Shown in pieces: positions 24,149-31,947 of a DNA stretch of 64,000 bases. The stretch is from the NCBI GenBank assembly GCA_050173345.1, contig JBFXKW010000015.1, forward strand, positions 1-64,000, in the 5' to 3' direction. The notes below the pieces were generated by a model, which saw only the letters and a list, made by a program, of their open reading frames with translations, was not told the DNA's origin and did no database searches. Made by a program: the position numbers and the translations under genes. This stretch comes from SHWC01 sp050173345 (GTDB lineage: Bacteria; Pseudomonadota; Alphaproteobacteria; UBA828). Numbering within the stretch: position 1 is the stretch's first letter; each line of letters starts with the position of its first letter.

Positions 24149-25737
24149 GCGGCCGCCCCCTGCCCGCCCGCGCCCGCGAGGCCCTGGCAGCGATAGACCT
24201 GGTCCGCGATGTTGTCCTTGCTGATCTGCTCGCCCTCGATCCGGCGCACCACCGCGCCGCGGGCGAACACCAGCACGTGATCGCAGAGCTGGGCGAGCTG
24301 CTCATAGTCGGTGCTGGCGCACAGCACGGCCATGCCCGCGTTGGATGCCTCGTCGATCGCCTGATAGATCTGCTGCCGCGCGCCGACATCGACGCCCTGC
24401 GTCGGCTCGTCGAGCAGCAGGAGGTGCGGCCTGGTCTGCAGCCACTTGGCGAGCAGCACCTTCTGCTGGTTGCCGCCGCTTAAGGATTCGAGCGTCATCT
24501 CGGGCCGGTTCGGGCGCACGTCGTAGGCGTCGCCGAGCTCGCGCGCACGCCGCGCCATGGCGCGCCGGTCGAGCCCGAGGGCGCGCCGGAAGCGGCCGAG
24601 CACCGGCAGCGTGACGTTGTCGGTGATCGGCAGGTTGCCGACGCCGCCGGCGCCGAGCCGGTCGGACGGCAGCAGCGCGAGGCCGAGCCGCTGCGCGCGC
24701 GCCGGATCCAGATGGGCCAAGGCGTGGCGCCTTCCGCCGATGGTCAGATGGCCGGCCTGCACCGGCGCCGCGCCATAGAGCAGATAGGGCACGTCGGCGA
24801 AGCCCGAGCCGATCAGCCCGGTCAGCCCGACGATCTCGCCCGCCTTGAGCTCGACCGAGAAATCCTGCACCGCGCCGCCCGCGAGCCCCTCGACCGCGAT
24901 GTCGACCGCGGCGTCCGCCGCCACATTGTGCTCGACGTGATAGGCCGCGACGCGCCGGCCGACGATCAGCTCGACGAAATCGCCGTGCGTGCTGCCGCGC
25001 GTTTCGAGCGTGCCGGCGACACGGCCGTCGCGCAGCACGGTGGCGCGGTCGGTGATGGCGAGGCACTCGTCGATGTCGTGCGAGACGAAGATCACGCTCG
25101 CGCCATGCTCGACGATGCTGCGCACCAGGCCGAACAGGCGTTCGACGCCGGCCTTGGGCAGGAAGGGCGTCGGCTCGTCGAGCACCAGGATGCCGCCGCC
25201 GCCATGCTCGGCCTGGCTCTCGCGCACCTGCTCGAAGGCGCGCACGATGGCGAGCAGCGCACGCTCGACCTGGGGCAGCGCGGCGACCGTCGCGTCCGGG
25301 TCGAGCGCGAGGTCGAAGCGCTCGAAGATGGCGCGCGCCCGCGCCCGCTCGGCGCGCCAGTTGATGAACCAGCGCGTCTCGGTCGCGAAGTCGCCGATCC
25401 GCAGGTTCTCGAGCACGGTGAGCGAGGGCACCAGGCCGAGATGCTGATGCACGAAGGCAAGGCCGAGCCGCCTGAGGTCGCTCGCCGCGACCGGCAGGGG
25501 CAGCGGCCGGCCGTAGAGCTCGACCGAGGCGCCCGGCTCCGGCTCGTGATAGCCCGAGAGGACCTTGATCAGCGTCGACTTGCCGGAGCCGTTCTGGCCC
25601 AAGAGGCCGTGGACCTCGCCGGCGAACACGGTGAGGTCAACGCCGTCGAGCGCGCGCGCACCGCCGAAGCTCTTCGAGAGGTTGCGGATCGCCAGGGCGG
25701 GAGACGACGCCCCCGCCCCGGCCACCCCATGGCTCAT
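24145..25737 (-). CDS. CUT2 (RbsA-like) ABC transporter ATPase, two nucleotide-binding domains (530 aa)
   Basis: Two ABC domains are fused. The first (~12-250) has Walker A GLLGQNGSGKST and Walker B ILVLDEPT, but its signature is degenerate (VAALPQVERALLAI). The second (~265-520) has a degenerate Walker A region (GLTGLIGSGFADV), an intact LSGGNQQKVLLAKWL signature and LLLLDEPTQGVD. This asymmetry is normal for RbsA/XylG-type ATPases. The start at 25737 overlaps the stop of the binding-protein gene by one base (taatg), so translation is coupled. Upstream in-frame codons to 25887 fall within that gene and are not used. Confidence 0.9.
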   Translation of the reverse strand: MSHGVAGAGASSPALAIRNLSKSFGGARALDGVDLTVFAGEVHGLLGQNGSGKSTLIKVLSGYHEPEPGASVELYGRPLPLPVAASDLRRLGLAFVHQHLGLVPSLTVLENLRIGDFATETRWFINWRAERARARAIFERFDLALDPDATVAALPQVERALLAIVRAFEQVRESQAEHGGGGILVLDEPTPFLPKAGVERLFGLVRSIVEHGASVIFVSHDIDECLAITDRATVLRDGRVAGTLETRGSTHGDFVELIVGRRVAAYHVEHNVAADAAVDIAVEGLAGGAVQDFSVELKAGEIVGLTGLIGSGFADVPYLLYGAAPVQAGHLTIGGRRHALAHLDPARAQRLGLALLPSDRLGAGGVGNLPITDNVTLPVLGRFRRALGLDRRAMARRARELGDAYDVRPNRPEMTLESLSGGNQQKVLLAKWLQTRPHLLLLDEPTQGVDVGARQQIYQAIDEASNAGMAVLCASTDYEQLAQLCDHVLVFARGAVVRRIEGEQISKDNIADQVYRCQGLAGAGGQGAAA

Positions 25738-26849
25738 TACTCCAGGCCCCAGAGCTTCCGGAAGCCCGCGAGGTGCGAATCGCCGTAGCCGTCGTTGAAG
25801 TTGGCGGGGACGCCGGCGGCCTCGACGTTGCTCTTGTCGAAGATGTAGAGCGGCGTGTTGAGCACGGTGACCGGCTCGAGGCCGCACAGGATGCGCATGT
25901 TGACGTCGACGCCGGCATAGCCGACCCAGCCGAGGCTTTCGCCCACGTCCATGTCGACCTCGCCGTTGCGGATCATGTCGAGCACGAACGGCGTGCCGTT
26001 ATAGGTCGCGATCTTCACGTCGCCGAGGCGGTTGGTGATGCGCAGCGCCGGCACGACGAACTGCGACATCGAATCATAGATCGGCAGGACGAAGTTGATC
26101 GACGGATCGGCAACCAGCGCCGATTGCACGCTCGGCTGAATCTTCGTCGCCCACTCCTGCACCGGCACGTTGATGTGCTGCTGCTTGCAGTCCGGGCAAT
26201 ACTCCTTGAGCGTATCCTGGATCGACTTCACGAACGGCGCGGTCGGCACGATCTCGTCCGAGCCGATGATCACGACGTTGGGCTTGCCCCCGGTCTTCAC
26301 ATAGGCCCAGGACGCCATCAGCTTGCCGGCCAGCGTGTAGTTCATGCGCGCCGAGCCGTCGAGGTTGGGCGGAATCTCCTGGGTCACGTCAAAGAGGTGC
26401 GTGGTGGTGACCTTGATGCCCTTGGCCCGCGCCTCGTCGATCTGCGGGCCGAGCGCCGCGGGCGGGATGCCGCCCTGCAGGTCGACCAGCTGATAGCCGC
26501 CGGCCTGCGCCGCGGCCATGCCCTGCACCCACTGGTCGATCTTGAGCTGGTTCTCCCAGTTCTTGAGCTCGAAGCCGACCTCCTTCGCCGCCTCGCCCAT
26601 CGCCTTCGAGATCTCGACATTGAAGGGATTGGTCATGGACAGCGGAATGACCATCATCTTCTTGTCCTTCATGCACGCCTTGGCGTCGAAGGGCTCTCCG
26701 GGCGGATTGAACGCCGGCAGCTTCTGTTGCGCCGCGATCAGCGCCTCGGCGTCGGCCATGGCGTCCGCCCGCGCACCGCCAGGCACCCCGAGCACGGCAG
26801 CGAGCGCCGCGGCGCCGACGAATGCCGCGAGATATTTCGTCAATCTCAT
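25737..26849 (-). CDS. Periplasmic sugar-type substrate-binding protein (370 aa)
   Basis: The signal peptide is MRLTKYLAAFVGAAALAAVL with likely cleavage after GGARADA (~residue 30). The mature protein has the Peripla_BP_4 layout: MMVIPLSMTNPFNVEISKAM (~64-83), KIDQWVQGMAAAQAGGYQLV, then the GIPPAALGPQIDEARAKGIKV hinge region and NVVIIGSDE in the second lobe. It is the first gene of the 11-gene operon and precedes the CUT2 ATPase and permease genes. Two cysteine pairs (for example EYCPDCKQ) could form a disulphide. The ligand is unknown. The operon suggests a hydantoin-, creatinine- or nucleoside-like compound. Confidence 0.9.
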   Translation of the reverse strand: MRLTKYLAAFVGAAALAAVLGVPGGARADAMADAEALIAAQQKLPAFNPPGEPFDAKACMKDKKMMVIPLSMTNPFNVEISKAMGEAAKEVGFELKNWENQLKIDQWVQGMAAAQAGGYQLVDLQGGIPPAALGPQIDEARAKGIKVTTTHLFDVTQEIPPNLDGSARMNYTLAGKLMASWAYVKTGGKPNVVIIGSDEIVPTAPFVKSIQDTLKEYCPDCKQQHINVPVQEWATKIQPSVQSALVADPSINFVLPIYDSMSQFVVPALRITNRLGDVKIATYNGTPFVLDMIRNGEVDMDVGESLGWVGYAGVDVNMRILCGLEPVTVLNTPLYIFDKSNVEAAGVPANFNDGYGDSHLAGFRKLWGLE

Positions 26850-26985
26850 TGAAGACCTCCCATTTGATAGCCGGAAGCCGGCACCAGCCAGAGCCGGCTC
26901 CCCCCGTACCTCATTGCCCCATGGACGCCGGCGGAAGCCGGGTCTCCCTCAAGACCGTGCAAGCCGGGCGGCGCGGCGTTTCCGG

Positions 26986-27006
26986 CCTGCCCAATTGTCC
27001 GGTCAA
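26986..27006 (-). promoter_or_regulatory. Candidate GntR operator upstream of the ABC/hydantoinase operon
   Basis: The site reads cctgcccaattgtccggtcaa on the plus strand, 18 of 21 matches to 22988-23008. The core ttgtccggtcaa sits inside the longer dyad caattg-tccggt-caattg. It is ~137 bases before the first gene of the operon. On the coding strand a TTGACC lies ~40 bases upstream. It probably binds the operon's GntR/HutC regulator. Confidence 0.62.
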
Positions 27007-27097
27007 TTGAAGTCTCGACCAGATCGCCGGGCGCGGTCAACATGACTCTTGACGCCGCCGCGGCTAGACTGACGGGAGGTATGCCGACCGTATCGCG

Positions 27098-27436
27098 ATG
27101 ATCGCAACCGCCGCGACCCGAGACGCGTTCGCCGAGTGGCGTCACTTCTATGTGCGCGTCGGGCTCGCGCTCGACCATGCGACGCCGGGCTATCGGCGCG
27201 CCGTCGAAAAGCTCCAGCAGCTGGAGGCGTGGCTCGCCGCCAACCATCATCCGGTCGCGCTGTTCGATGCGCATGGCAGGCCGAAGAGCGAGGCAGTCAG
27301 CGTCTTCTTCGAGCGCGGCGAGGCCGAGAAGGCGCTCGCCTACCGGGCCTTCTGTAACGAGCTCGGCCTCGCCGAGACGCTGCTCTCCGGCCGCGTCGTC
27401 CACCGCCGCTGCCCGCGCACCACGCCGCCGGGCTGA
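27098..27436 (+). CDS. Small protein of unknown function (112 aa)
   Basis: I do not recognise a family. The sequence is amphipathic and helix-rich (EWRHFYVRVGLALDHATPGY, later EKLQQLEAWLAANHH, and AEKALAYRAFCNELGLAETL). It looks like a compact cytosolic protein, with no signal peptide or membrane segment. A gggaggt motif lies 17 bases upstream, farther than ideal. Its last 97 bases overlap the convergent fatty acid hydroxylase gene, whose own C-terminal tail is low-complexity there. One of the two ends may therefore be wrong. It is divergent from the ABC operon. Confidence 0.45.
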   Translation: MIATAATRDAFAEWRHFYVRVGLALDHATPGYRRAVEKLQQLEAWLAANHHPVALFDAHGRPKSEAVSVFFERGEAEKALAYRAFCNELGLAETLLSGRVVHRRCPRTTPPG

Positions 27437-28215
27437 GCCGCGCGCCGCCGCGTCGCCTGCTCGAAGCGGGCGGCATAGTCCGGATGCTCGGTGCCCATCA
27501 GCCGGTCCCACCAACGGAAGTAGAGGCCGAAATTGGCGTCGCCATGCTGATGGTGCAGGTCGTGATGGGTCACCGTCGTGTTCCATGCGGTGAGCGGGCT
27601 CGTGCCGAACCAGCGCGGATAGAGCTCGACCCCCGAATGGCCGACCGCGTTGCGCACGATCATGAAGCTGAGGAAGACCATGAGCGCGGTCGCGTGCACC
27701 GGCATGAGGAACGCCATGAGCGGGACGAACGCCGCCTGCACGATCGCCTCCGGCCAGCCGAAGGCATAGGCCGCGAGCACGGTCGGCGCGCGCGAGCGGT
27801 GATGGCCGCGATGGAAGAAGCGGAACAGCCGGGGGTGATGCATCAGCCGGTGCGTCCAGTAGAAATAGGCGTCGTGCGCGACGATCAGCACGACCGAACC
27901 GACCACGAGCGAGGCCACGTCATCGCCCGGCGAGGCCGCGACGATGCGCAGCACCCCGAACTGCATGCCCACGAAGGTGCCGAAGCCGACCAGCCCGAAC
28001 ACGAACGCGGTCAACGCCAGATAGCCGAGCTCCCTGCCATAGTCGGCGAGGCGCGGCCGGTAGTCCTGGATGCGGCCGCGCCACCGGGTCAGTCGCAGCA
28101 CGCCCGCGACGAGCAGGAGCACGCCGGCGATGACCCCGACATTGCGCGCAGCGTCCAGGCTCAGCAGCGCGGGCCAAGCCTGCGCGAACAGATCGATCAG
28201 CGCGTCGAACGACAT
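27340..28215 (-). CDS. Fatty acid hydroxylase/sterol desaturase-family membrane protein (291 aa)
   Basis: This is a di-iron membrane oxygenase. The eight-histidine signature is complete: HDAYFYWTHRLMHH (~115-128), HRGHHRS (~135-141) and HHDLHHQHG (~218-226). Hydrophobic segments at ~28-50, ~64-90, ~100-118 and ~150-185 anchor it in the membrane. Family members hydroxylate or desaturate lipids such as sterols, hopanoids or carotenoids. The substrate here is unknown. The last ~40 residues are Arg/Ser/Pro-rich and overlap a small convergent ORF, so the natural end may be confirmed by comparison with relatives. Confidence 0.86.
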   Translation of the reverse strand: MSFDALIDLFAQAWPALLSLDAARNVGVIAGVLLLVAGVLRLTRWRGRIQDYRPRLADYGRELGYLALTAFVFGLVGFGTFVGMQFGVLRIVAASPGDDVASLVVGSVVLIVAHDAYFYWTHRLMHHPRLFRFFHRGHHRSRAPTVLAAYAFGWPEAIVQAAFVPLMAFLMPVHATALMVFLSFMIVRNAVGHSGVELYPRWFGTSPLTAWNTTVTHHDLHHQHGDANFGLYFRWWDRLMGTEHPDYAARFEQATRRRAAQPGGVVRGQRRWTTRPESSVSARPSSLQKAR

Positions 28216-28351
28216 GTTGCTTTTCGGGGTGCTCGAAGCGGAAGGGCCGCGCTCTATAGCACGATCGGCGGCGCCTGTGGCACATATCGCCTTGCCCCGC
28301 CCGCGCCTTTGCCGTCGAATGGCGGCCCGACCTCAGGAACGGGAGGCCGCC

Positions 28352-28642
28352 ATGCCCGCCTATCTGATCGCCGAGAACGAAGTCCACGATCCGCAGATGA
28401 TGAAGGCCTATCTGGAGAAGGTGGGGCCGACGGTCGCCGCATACGGCGGCAAGACATTGGCCGCCGGCGGCGAGATCGCCCATATGGAAGGATCATGGCG
28501 TCCGAAGCGGGTCGCGGTGCTCGAATTCCCGAGCATGGCGGCCGCCAAGGCCTGGTACAATTCGCCGGAGTACCAGGAAATCCTGCCGCTCAGATTGAAC
28601 GCGTCGAACGGCAGCCTGATCTTCCTCGACGGCCTGGGTTGA
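28352..28642 (+). CDS. DUF1330 (antibiotic-biosynthesis-monooxygenase-like fold) protein (96 aa)
   Basis: This is a small ferredoxin-like alpha/beta protein of the DUF1330 type: MPAYLIAENEVHDPQMMKAY, then VGPTVAAYGGKTLAAGG, RVAVLEFPSM and AKAWYNSPEYQEILPLR. The motif order is canonical. The function is unproven, and dimeric fold and small-molecule binding are typical. A gggagg site precedes ATG 28352, which rules out longer in-frame starts. It ends 13 bases before the second MmgE/PrpD gene, so the two are likely co-transcribed. DUF1330 genes often accompany catabolic enzymes. Confidence 0.87.
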   Translation: MPAYLIAENEVHDPQMMKAYLEKVGPTVAAYGGKTLAAGGEIAHMEGSWRPKRVAVLEFPSMAAAKAWYNSPEYQEILPLRLNASNGSLIFLDGLG

Positions 28643-28655
28643 GACGGCACAGTGC

Positions 28656-30110
28656 ATGGCTGACAAGGTGACCCCGATCGGCGTCAGGGCGGTACAGCCC
28701 GCGGCGCCCTTGCCCGAAGCCAAGCCGAGCATGGCGCAGGCCTATGCCGCGTTCGCCGAAGGCCTGCGCTACGAGGCGATCCCCGAGACCACGCGCGAGC
28801 GCGCCAAGCTCCTGATGCTGGACGCGATCGGCATCGCCTTCGCCTCGACACAGTACGACTTCGCGCAGCGCACCATCGCCGGCCTGCGCGCGCTTGCCGA
28901 CGCCGCAGAAGGCGCGGCCGGCGCGGTGATCGGCACGACGCCGGGGCTGCCCTGGCGCGACGCGATCGTCGCCAATGGCGTGCTGGTGCACGGGCTCGAT
29001 TTCGACGACACCCATGTCGAGGGCGTGATCCACGCCACCGCGAGCGCCTTTCCCTGCGCGCTCGGGCTCGGCTCAAGGCTCGATCTCGACGGCCGCGACG
29101 TGCTGCTCGCCTATGTTGTCGCGGTCGAGATCGCCTGCCGGCTCGGCATGGCCGCCAAGGGCGGCTTCCACGAGGCAGGCTATCACCCGACTGGGCTGCT
29201 CGGCGCGTTCTCCTGCGCAGTCGGCGCCGGCAAGCTGCTCGGCCTCACCGCGGCGCAGCTCGCCGACGCCCAGGGCATCGCGCTCAGCATGGCCGCCGGC
29301 ACCCTCGAGTTCCTCAACGACGGCGCGTGGACCAAGCGGCTGCATCCGGGCTGGGCGGCGCTCTCCGGCGTGAGCGCGGCGACGCTCGCGAAGAGCGGCT
29401 TCCAGGGTGCCGCGCAGGGTTATGAAGGGCGCTACGGCCTCTACCGCAGCCATCTCGGCGCGTTCTACGAGCGCTGCGATCTCGCACGCGCGACCGCAGG
29501 GCTCGGCGAGGTTTGGCAGACCGAGACGGTGGCGGTGAAGCCGCTGCCTGCCTGCCATCTGACCCATGCCGCCGCCGACGCCGCCATGATCCTCGCCCGC
29601 CAGCACGACCTTTCGCCGGAGCGGATCGCGCATGTCGAGGTCATTGTGCCGCGCGAGATCGTCGCCGTGGTGTGCGAGCCGGCGGCGCAGAAGAAGCGCC
29701 CCACCAGCCCCTACGAGGCGCAGTTCAGCATCCCCTACATCGTCGCCGCCGCGCTGCTCCGCCGGCGCTTCACGCTCGCCGACATCGAGCCGGAGGCGAT
29801 CGCCGACCCGGCGGTGCAGGCGCTCGCCGAGCGCGTCTCCTACAGTGTCGATCCGAACTCGCCCTACCCGAAATATTTCTCGGGCGAGGTGGTGGTCACC
29901 ACCCGGGACGGCCAGACGTTCCGCCACCGCGAGCAGATGAACCGCGGCTGCGCCGACCGGCCGTTGAGCGCCGCCGACATCGATGAGAAGTTCCGCGCCA
30001 ATGCCGGCCGGGCGATCTCCGCCTCGCGCGCCGAGCGCGTCCGCGACGTCGTGCTCGGCCTCGATTCCGGCGTCACCGCCCGCGCGCTCGCGGCCGCGCT
30101 GGCCGGCTGA
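28656..30110 (+). CDS. MmgE/PrpD-family protein 2 (484 aa)
   Basis: This is a second member of the 2-methylcitrate dehydratase/aconitate decarboxylase family, on the opposite strand from the first. Diagnostic stretches: LVHGLDFDDTHVEGVIHATA (~108-127), GGFHEAGYHPTGLLGAFSCA (~168-187), GIALSMAAGTLEF and KPLPACHLTHAAADAA. The family acts on dicarboxylic or tricarboxylic acids, with dehydratase, decarboxylase and epimerase activities reported. It shares only the family plan with the copy at 15816. It is preceded by a DUF1330 gene with a 13-base gap, forming a two-gene unit. The substrate cannot be read from sequence. Confidence 0.85.
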   Translation: MADKVTPIGVRAVQPAAPLPEAKPSMAQAYAAFAEGLRYEAIPETTRERAKLLMLDAIGIAFASTQYDFAQRTIAGLRALADAAEGAAGAVIGTTPGLPWRDAIVANGVLVHGLDFDDTHVEGVIHATASAFPCALGLGSRLDLDGRDVLLAYVVAVEIACRLGMAAKGGFHEAGYHPTGLLGAFSCAVGAGKLLGLTAAQLADAQGIALSMAAGTLEFLNDGAWTKRLHPGWAALSGVSAATLAKSGFQGAAQGYEGRYGLYRSHLGAFYERCDLARATAGLGEVWQTETVAVKPLPACHLTHAAADAAMILARQHDLSPERIAHVEVIVPREIVAVVCEPAAQKKRPTSPYEAQFSIPYIVAAALLRRRFTLADIEPEAIADPAVQALAERVSYSVDPNSPYPKYFSGEVVVTTRDGQTFRHREQMNRGCADRPLSAADIDEKFRANAGRAISASRAERVRDVVLGLDSGVTARALAAALAG

Positions 30111-30167
30111 CCAGGCCGGAACCGTGCCGGGCCGTCGACCGTTACGACCTCGGATGGCACGCGCAAG

Positions 30168-30194
30168 GATTGCATTGTGATGCCCGCTGCAATC
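30168..30194. promoter_or_regulatory. Perfect 7-bp dyad between MmgE/PrpD 2 and the hybrid kinase
   Basis: gattgca (30168-30174) and tgcaatc (30188-30194) are perfect inverted repeats with a 13-base centre, 109 bases before the kinase start. It could be an operator for the kinase gene or a weak hairpin after the upstream gene. There is no U-run to support a terminator. Confidence 0.35.
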
Positions 30195-30302
30195 GCCGGA
30201 CCGCGGGGCATCCTCGCGCCTCGAACCGGGGTATGATCGCCCGAGATCGAATCGCCTCGTAACCCATCGCTAGCCGGAACCCCTTCCGGTTCGGCGGACG
30301 AG

Positions 30303-31853
30303 ATGGACGAACCCGCGGCAGACAAGCGGCGCAGCGCCGAACTCTTCGACATCATCATGGCGGCCATGGCCGACGCGATCGTGCTCGTCGATGCGGAGGC
30401 GCGGCTCGTCTACGCCAATCCGGCGGCCAGCGCCATGCACGCCGCGCAGGGCGGCGCGGACATGGGCGATTGGGAGGCGGCGTTCGAGCATTTCCGCGCC
30501 GACGGCGTGACCCCGTTGCCGGCGGAGGAATGGCCGGTCAACCGGGCCGTCCGCGGCGAAGAGATCGAAGACCTGGAGCTGGTGCTCGGCGTCGCGTCGC
30601 AGAGGAAGCTTCGCGTGCTGGTGAGCGGCCGGCCGATCCGGGACGCGCTCGGCGGTGGCGCAGTGCTCGTCTATCGCGACATCACCGAGGCAAGGGAGGC
30701 CGGGCGACGGCGCGAGCGCGTGGAGCGGATCGAGGCGGTCGGGCAGCTCGCCGGCGGGGTCGCCCACGACTTCAACAACGTCCTCACCGTGGTCGCCGGC
30801 TCGATCGAGCTGCTCAAGGACGGCCTCGCCGACCATCCCAAGCAGATGAACCTCGCCACGATGATCGAGCGGGCCGCCGGGCGCGGCGCCAACCTCACGC
30901 GGCAGCTTCTCGCCTTCGCCCGCCGCCAGCCGCTGCAGCCCGAGGAGATCGACGTCAACGCGCTGGTCAACGACGCCGTCAACCTGCTCGGCCCGATGCT
31001 CGACGAGCGCATCGAGATCGAGACGAAGCTCGACGCAGCGGCATGGCGCGCGCTGATCGACCCGTCCCTGCTCTCGACCGCGCTCCTCAACCTCGCGATG
31101 AACGCGCGCGACGCGATGCCCGGCGGTGGCAAGCTCACCCTCGAGACCGGGAACGTCGTGGTGGACGAGCGCCAGGCGCAGGCCGATCCCGACGCGCGGC
31201 CGGGCGCCTATGTCATGGTCGCGGTCGGCGACACCGGGAGCGGCATCCCGCTCGCGCTCCAGGAAAGGCTGTTCGAGCCGTTCTTCACCACCAAGGCGGT
31301 CGGCCAGGGCACCGGGCTCAGCCTCAGCATGGTCTACGGCTTCGTCAAGCAGTCGGAGGGCCACATCAAGGTCCACAGCGAGGAAGGGCGCGGCACCACG
31401 ATCGCGCTCTACCTGCCGCGCGCCCCCGTGCCGGCCGGCGAGGCCGCGGACCGCGCGCCCGATGCCATGCCGCGCGGCTGCGGCGAGACCATCCTGGTGG
31501 TCGAGGACGACGAGATGGTGCGCAACACGGTGATCGCGCAGCTCGGCGCGCTCGGCTACGTCACCCTGGCCGCGCGCGACGGCGCAGAGGCGCTTGCCCT
31601 GGTGGAGAACGGCGCGCGCTTCGACCTCCTGTTCACCGACATCGTCATGCCCGGCGGCATGAACGGGCGCGAGCTGGCGGACGAGCTGGCGCGCCGGACG
31701 CCCGCGCTCAAGGTGCTCTACACCTCGGGCTACACCGAGAACGCGATCACCCATCATGGCCGCCTCGACCCCGGCGTGGCGCTGCTGACCAAGCCGTATC
31801 GCAAGGAAGAGCTGGCGCGGAAGATCCACCAGGCGCTCGGCGCGCCGCGCTGA
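30303..31853 (+). CDS. Cytosolic PAS-histidine kinase-receiver hybrid (516 aa)
   Basis: Domain order: PAS (~10-130, AIVLVDAEARLVYANPAAS), HisKA dimerisation and phosphoacceptor with His155 in GGVAHDFNNVL, HATPase_c (~255-375, N-box LAMNARDAMPGGG, G boxes GDTGSGIP and GQGTGLSLSMVYG), and a C-terminal receiver (~395-510) with the acidic pocket VVEDDE and phospho-acceptor Asp446 (LLFTDIVMPGG), Thr/Ser (LYTSGY) and Lys (LLTKPY). No membrane segment is present, so the signal is internal or comes through a partner. This layout is common among alphaproteobacterial hybrid kinases that pass phosphate to separate regulators or phosphotransfer proteins. No partner regulator is adjacent. Confidence 0.88.
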   Translation: MDEPAADKRRSAELFDIIMAAMADAIVLVDAEARLVYANPAASAMHAAQGGADMGDWEAAFEHFRADGVTPLPAEEWPVNRAVRGEEIEDLELVLGVASQRKLRVLVSGRPIRDALGGGAVLVYRDITEAREAGRRRERVERIEAVGQLAGGVAHDFNNVLTVVAGSIELLKDGLADHPKQMNLATMIERAAGRGANLTRQLLAFARRQPLQPEEIDVNALVNDAVNLLGPMLDERIEIETKLDAAAWRALIDPSLLSTALLNLAMNARDAMPGGGKLTLETGNVVVDERQAQADPDARPGAYVMVAVGDTGSGIPLALQERLFEPFFTTKAVGQGTGLSLSMVYGFVKQSEGHIKVHSEEGRGTTIALYLPRAPVPAGEAADRAPDAMPRGCGETILVVEDDEMVRNTVIAQLGALGYVTLAARDGAEALALVENGARFDLLFTDIVMPGGMNGRELADELARRTPALKVLYTSGYTENAITHHGRLDPGVALLTKPYRKEELARKIHQALGAPR

Positions 31854-31947
31854 GCCGCACCACGGCGATTGCGGAAGCGGTGGCATCTGCGAAAAGATGG
31901 GGCGCGCGACACGCCACGGGCATGGATCAGCAAGGGGAAATGAGACA

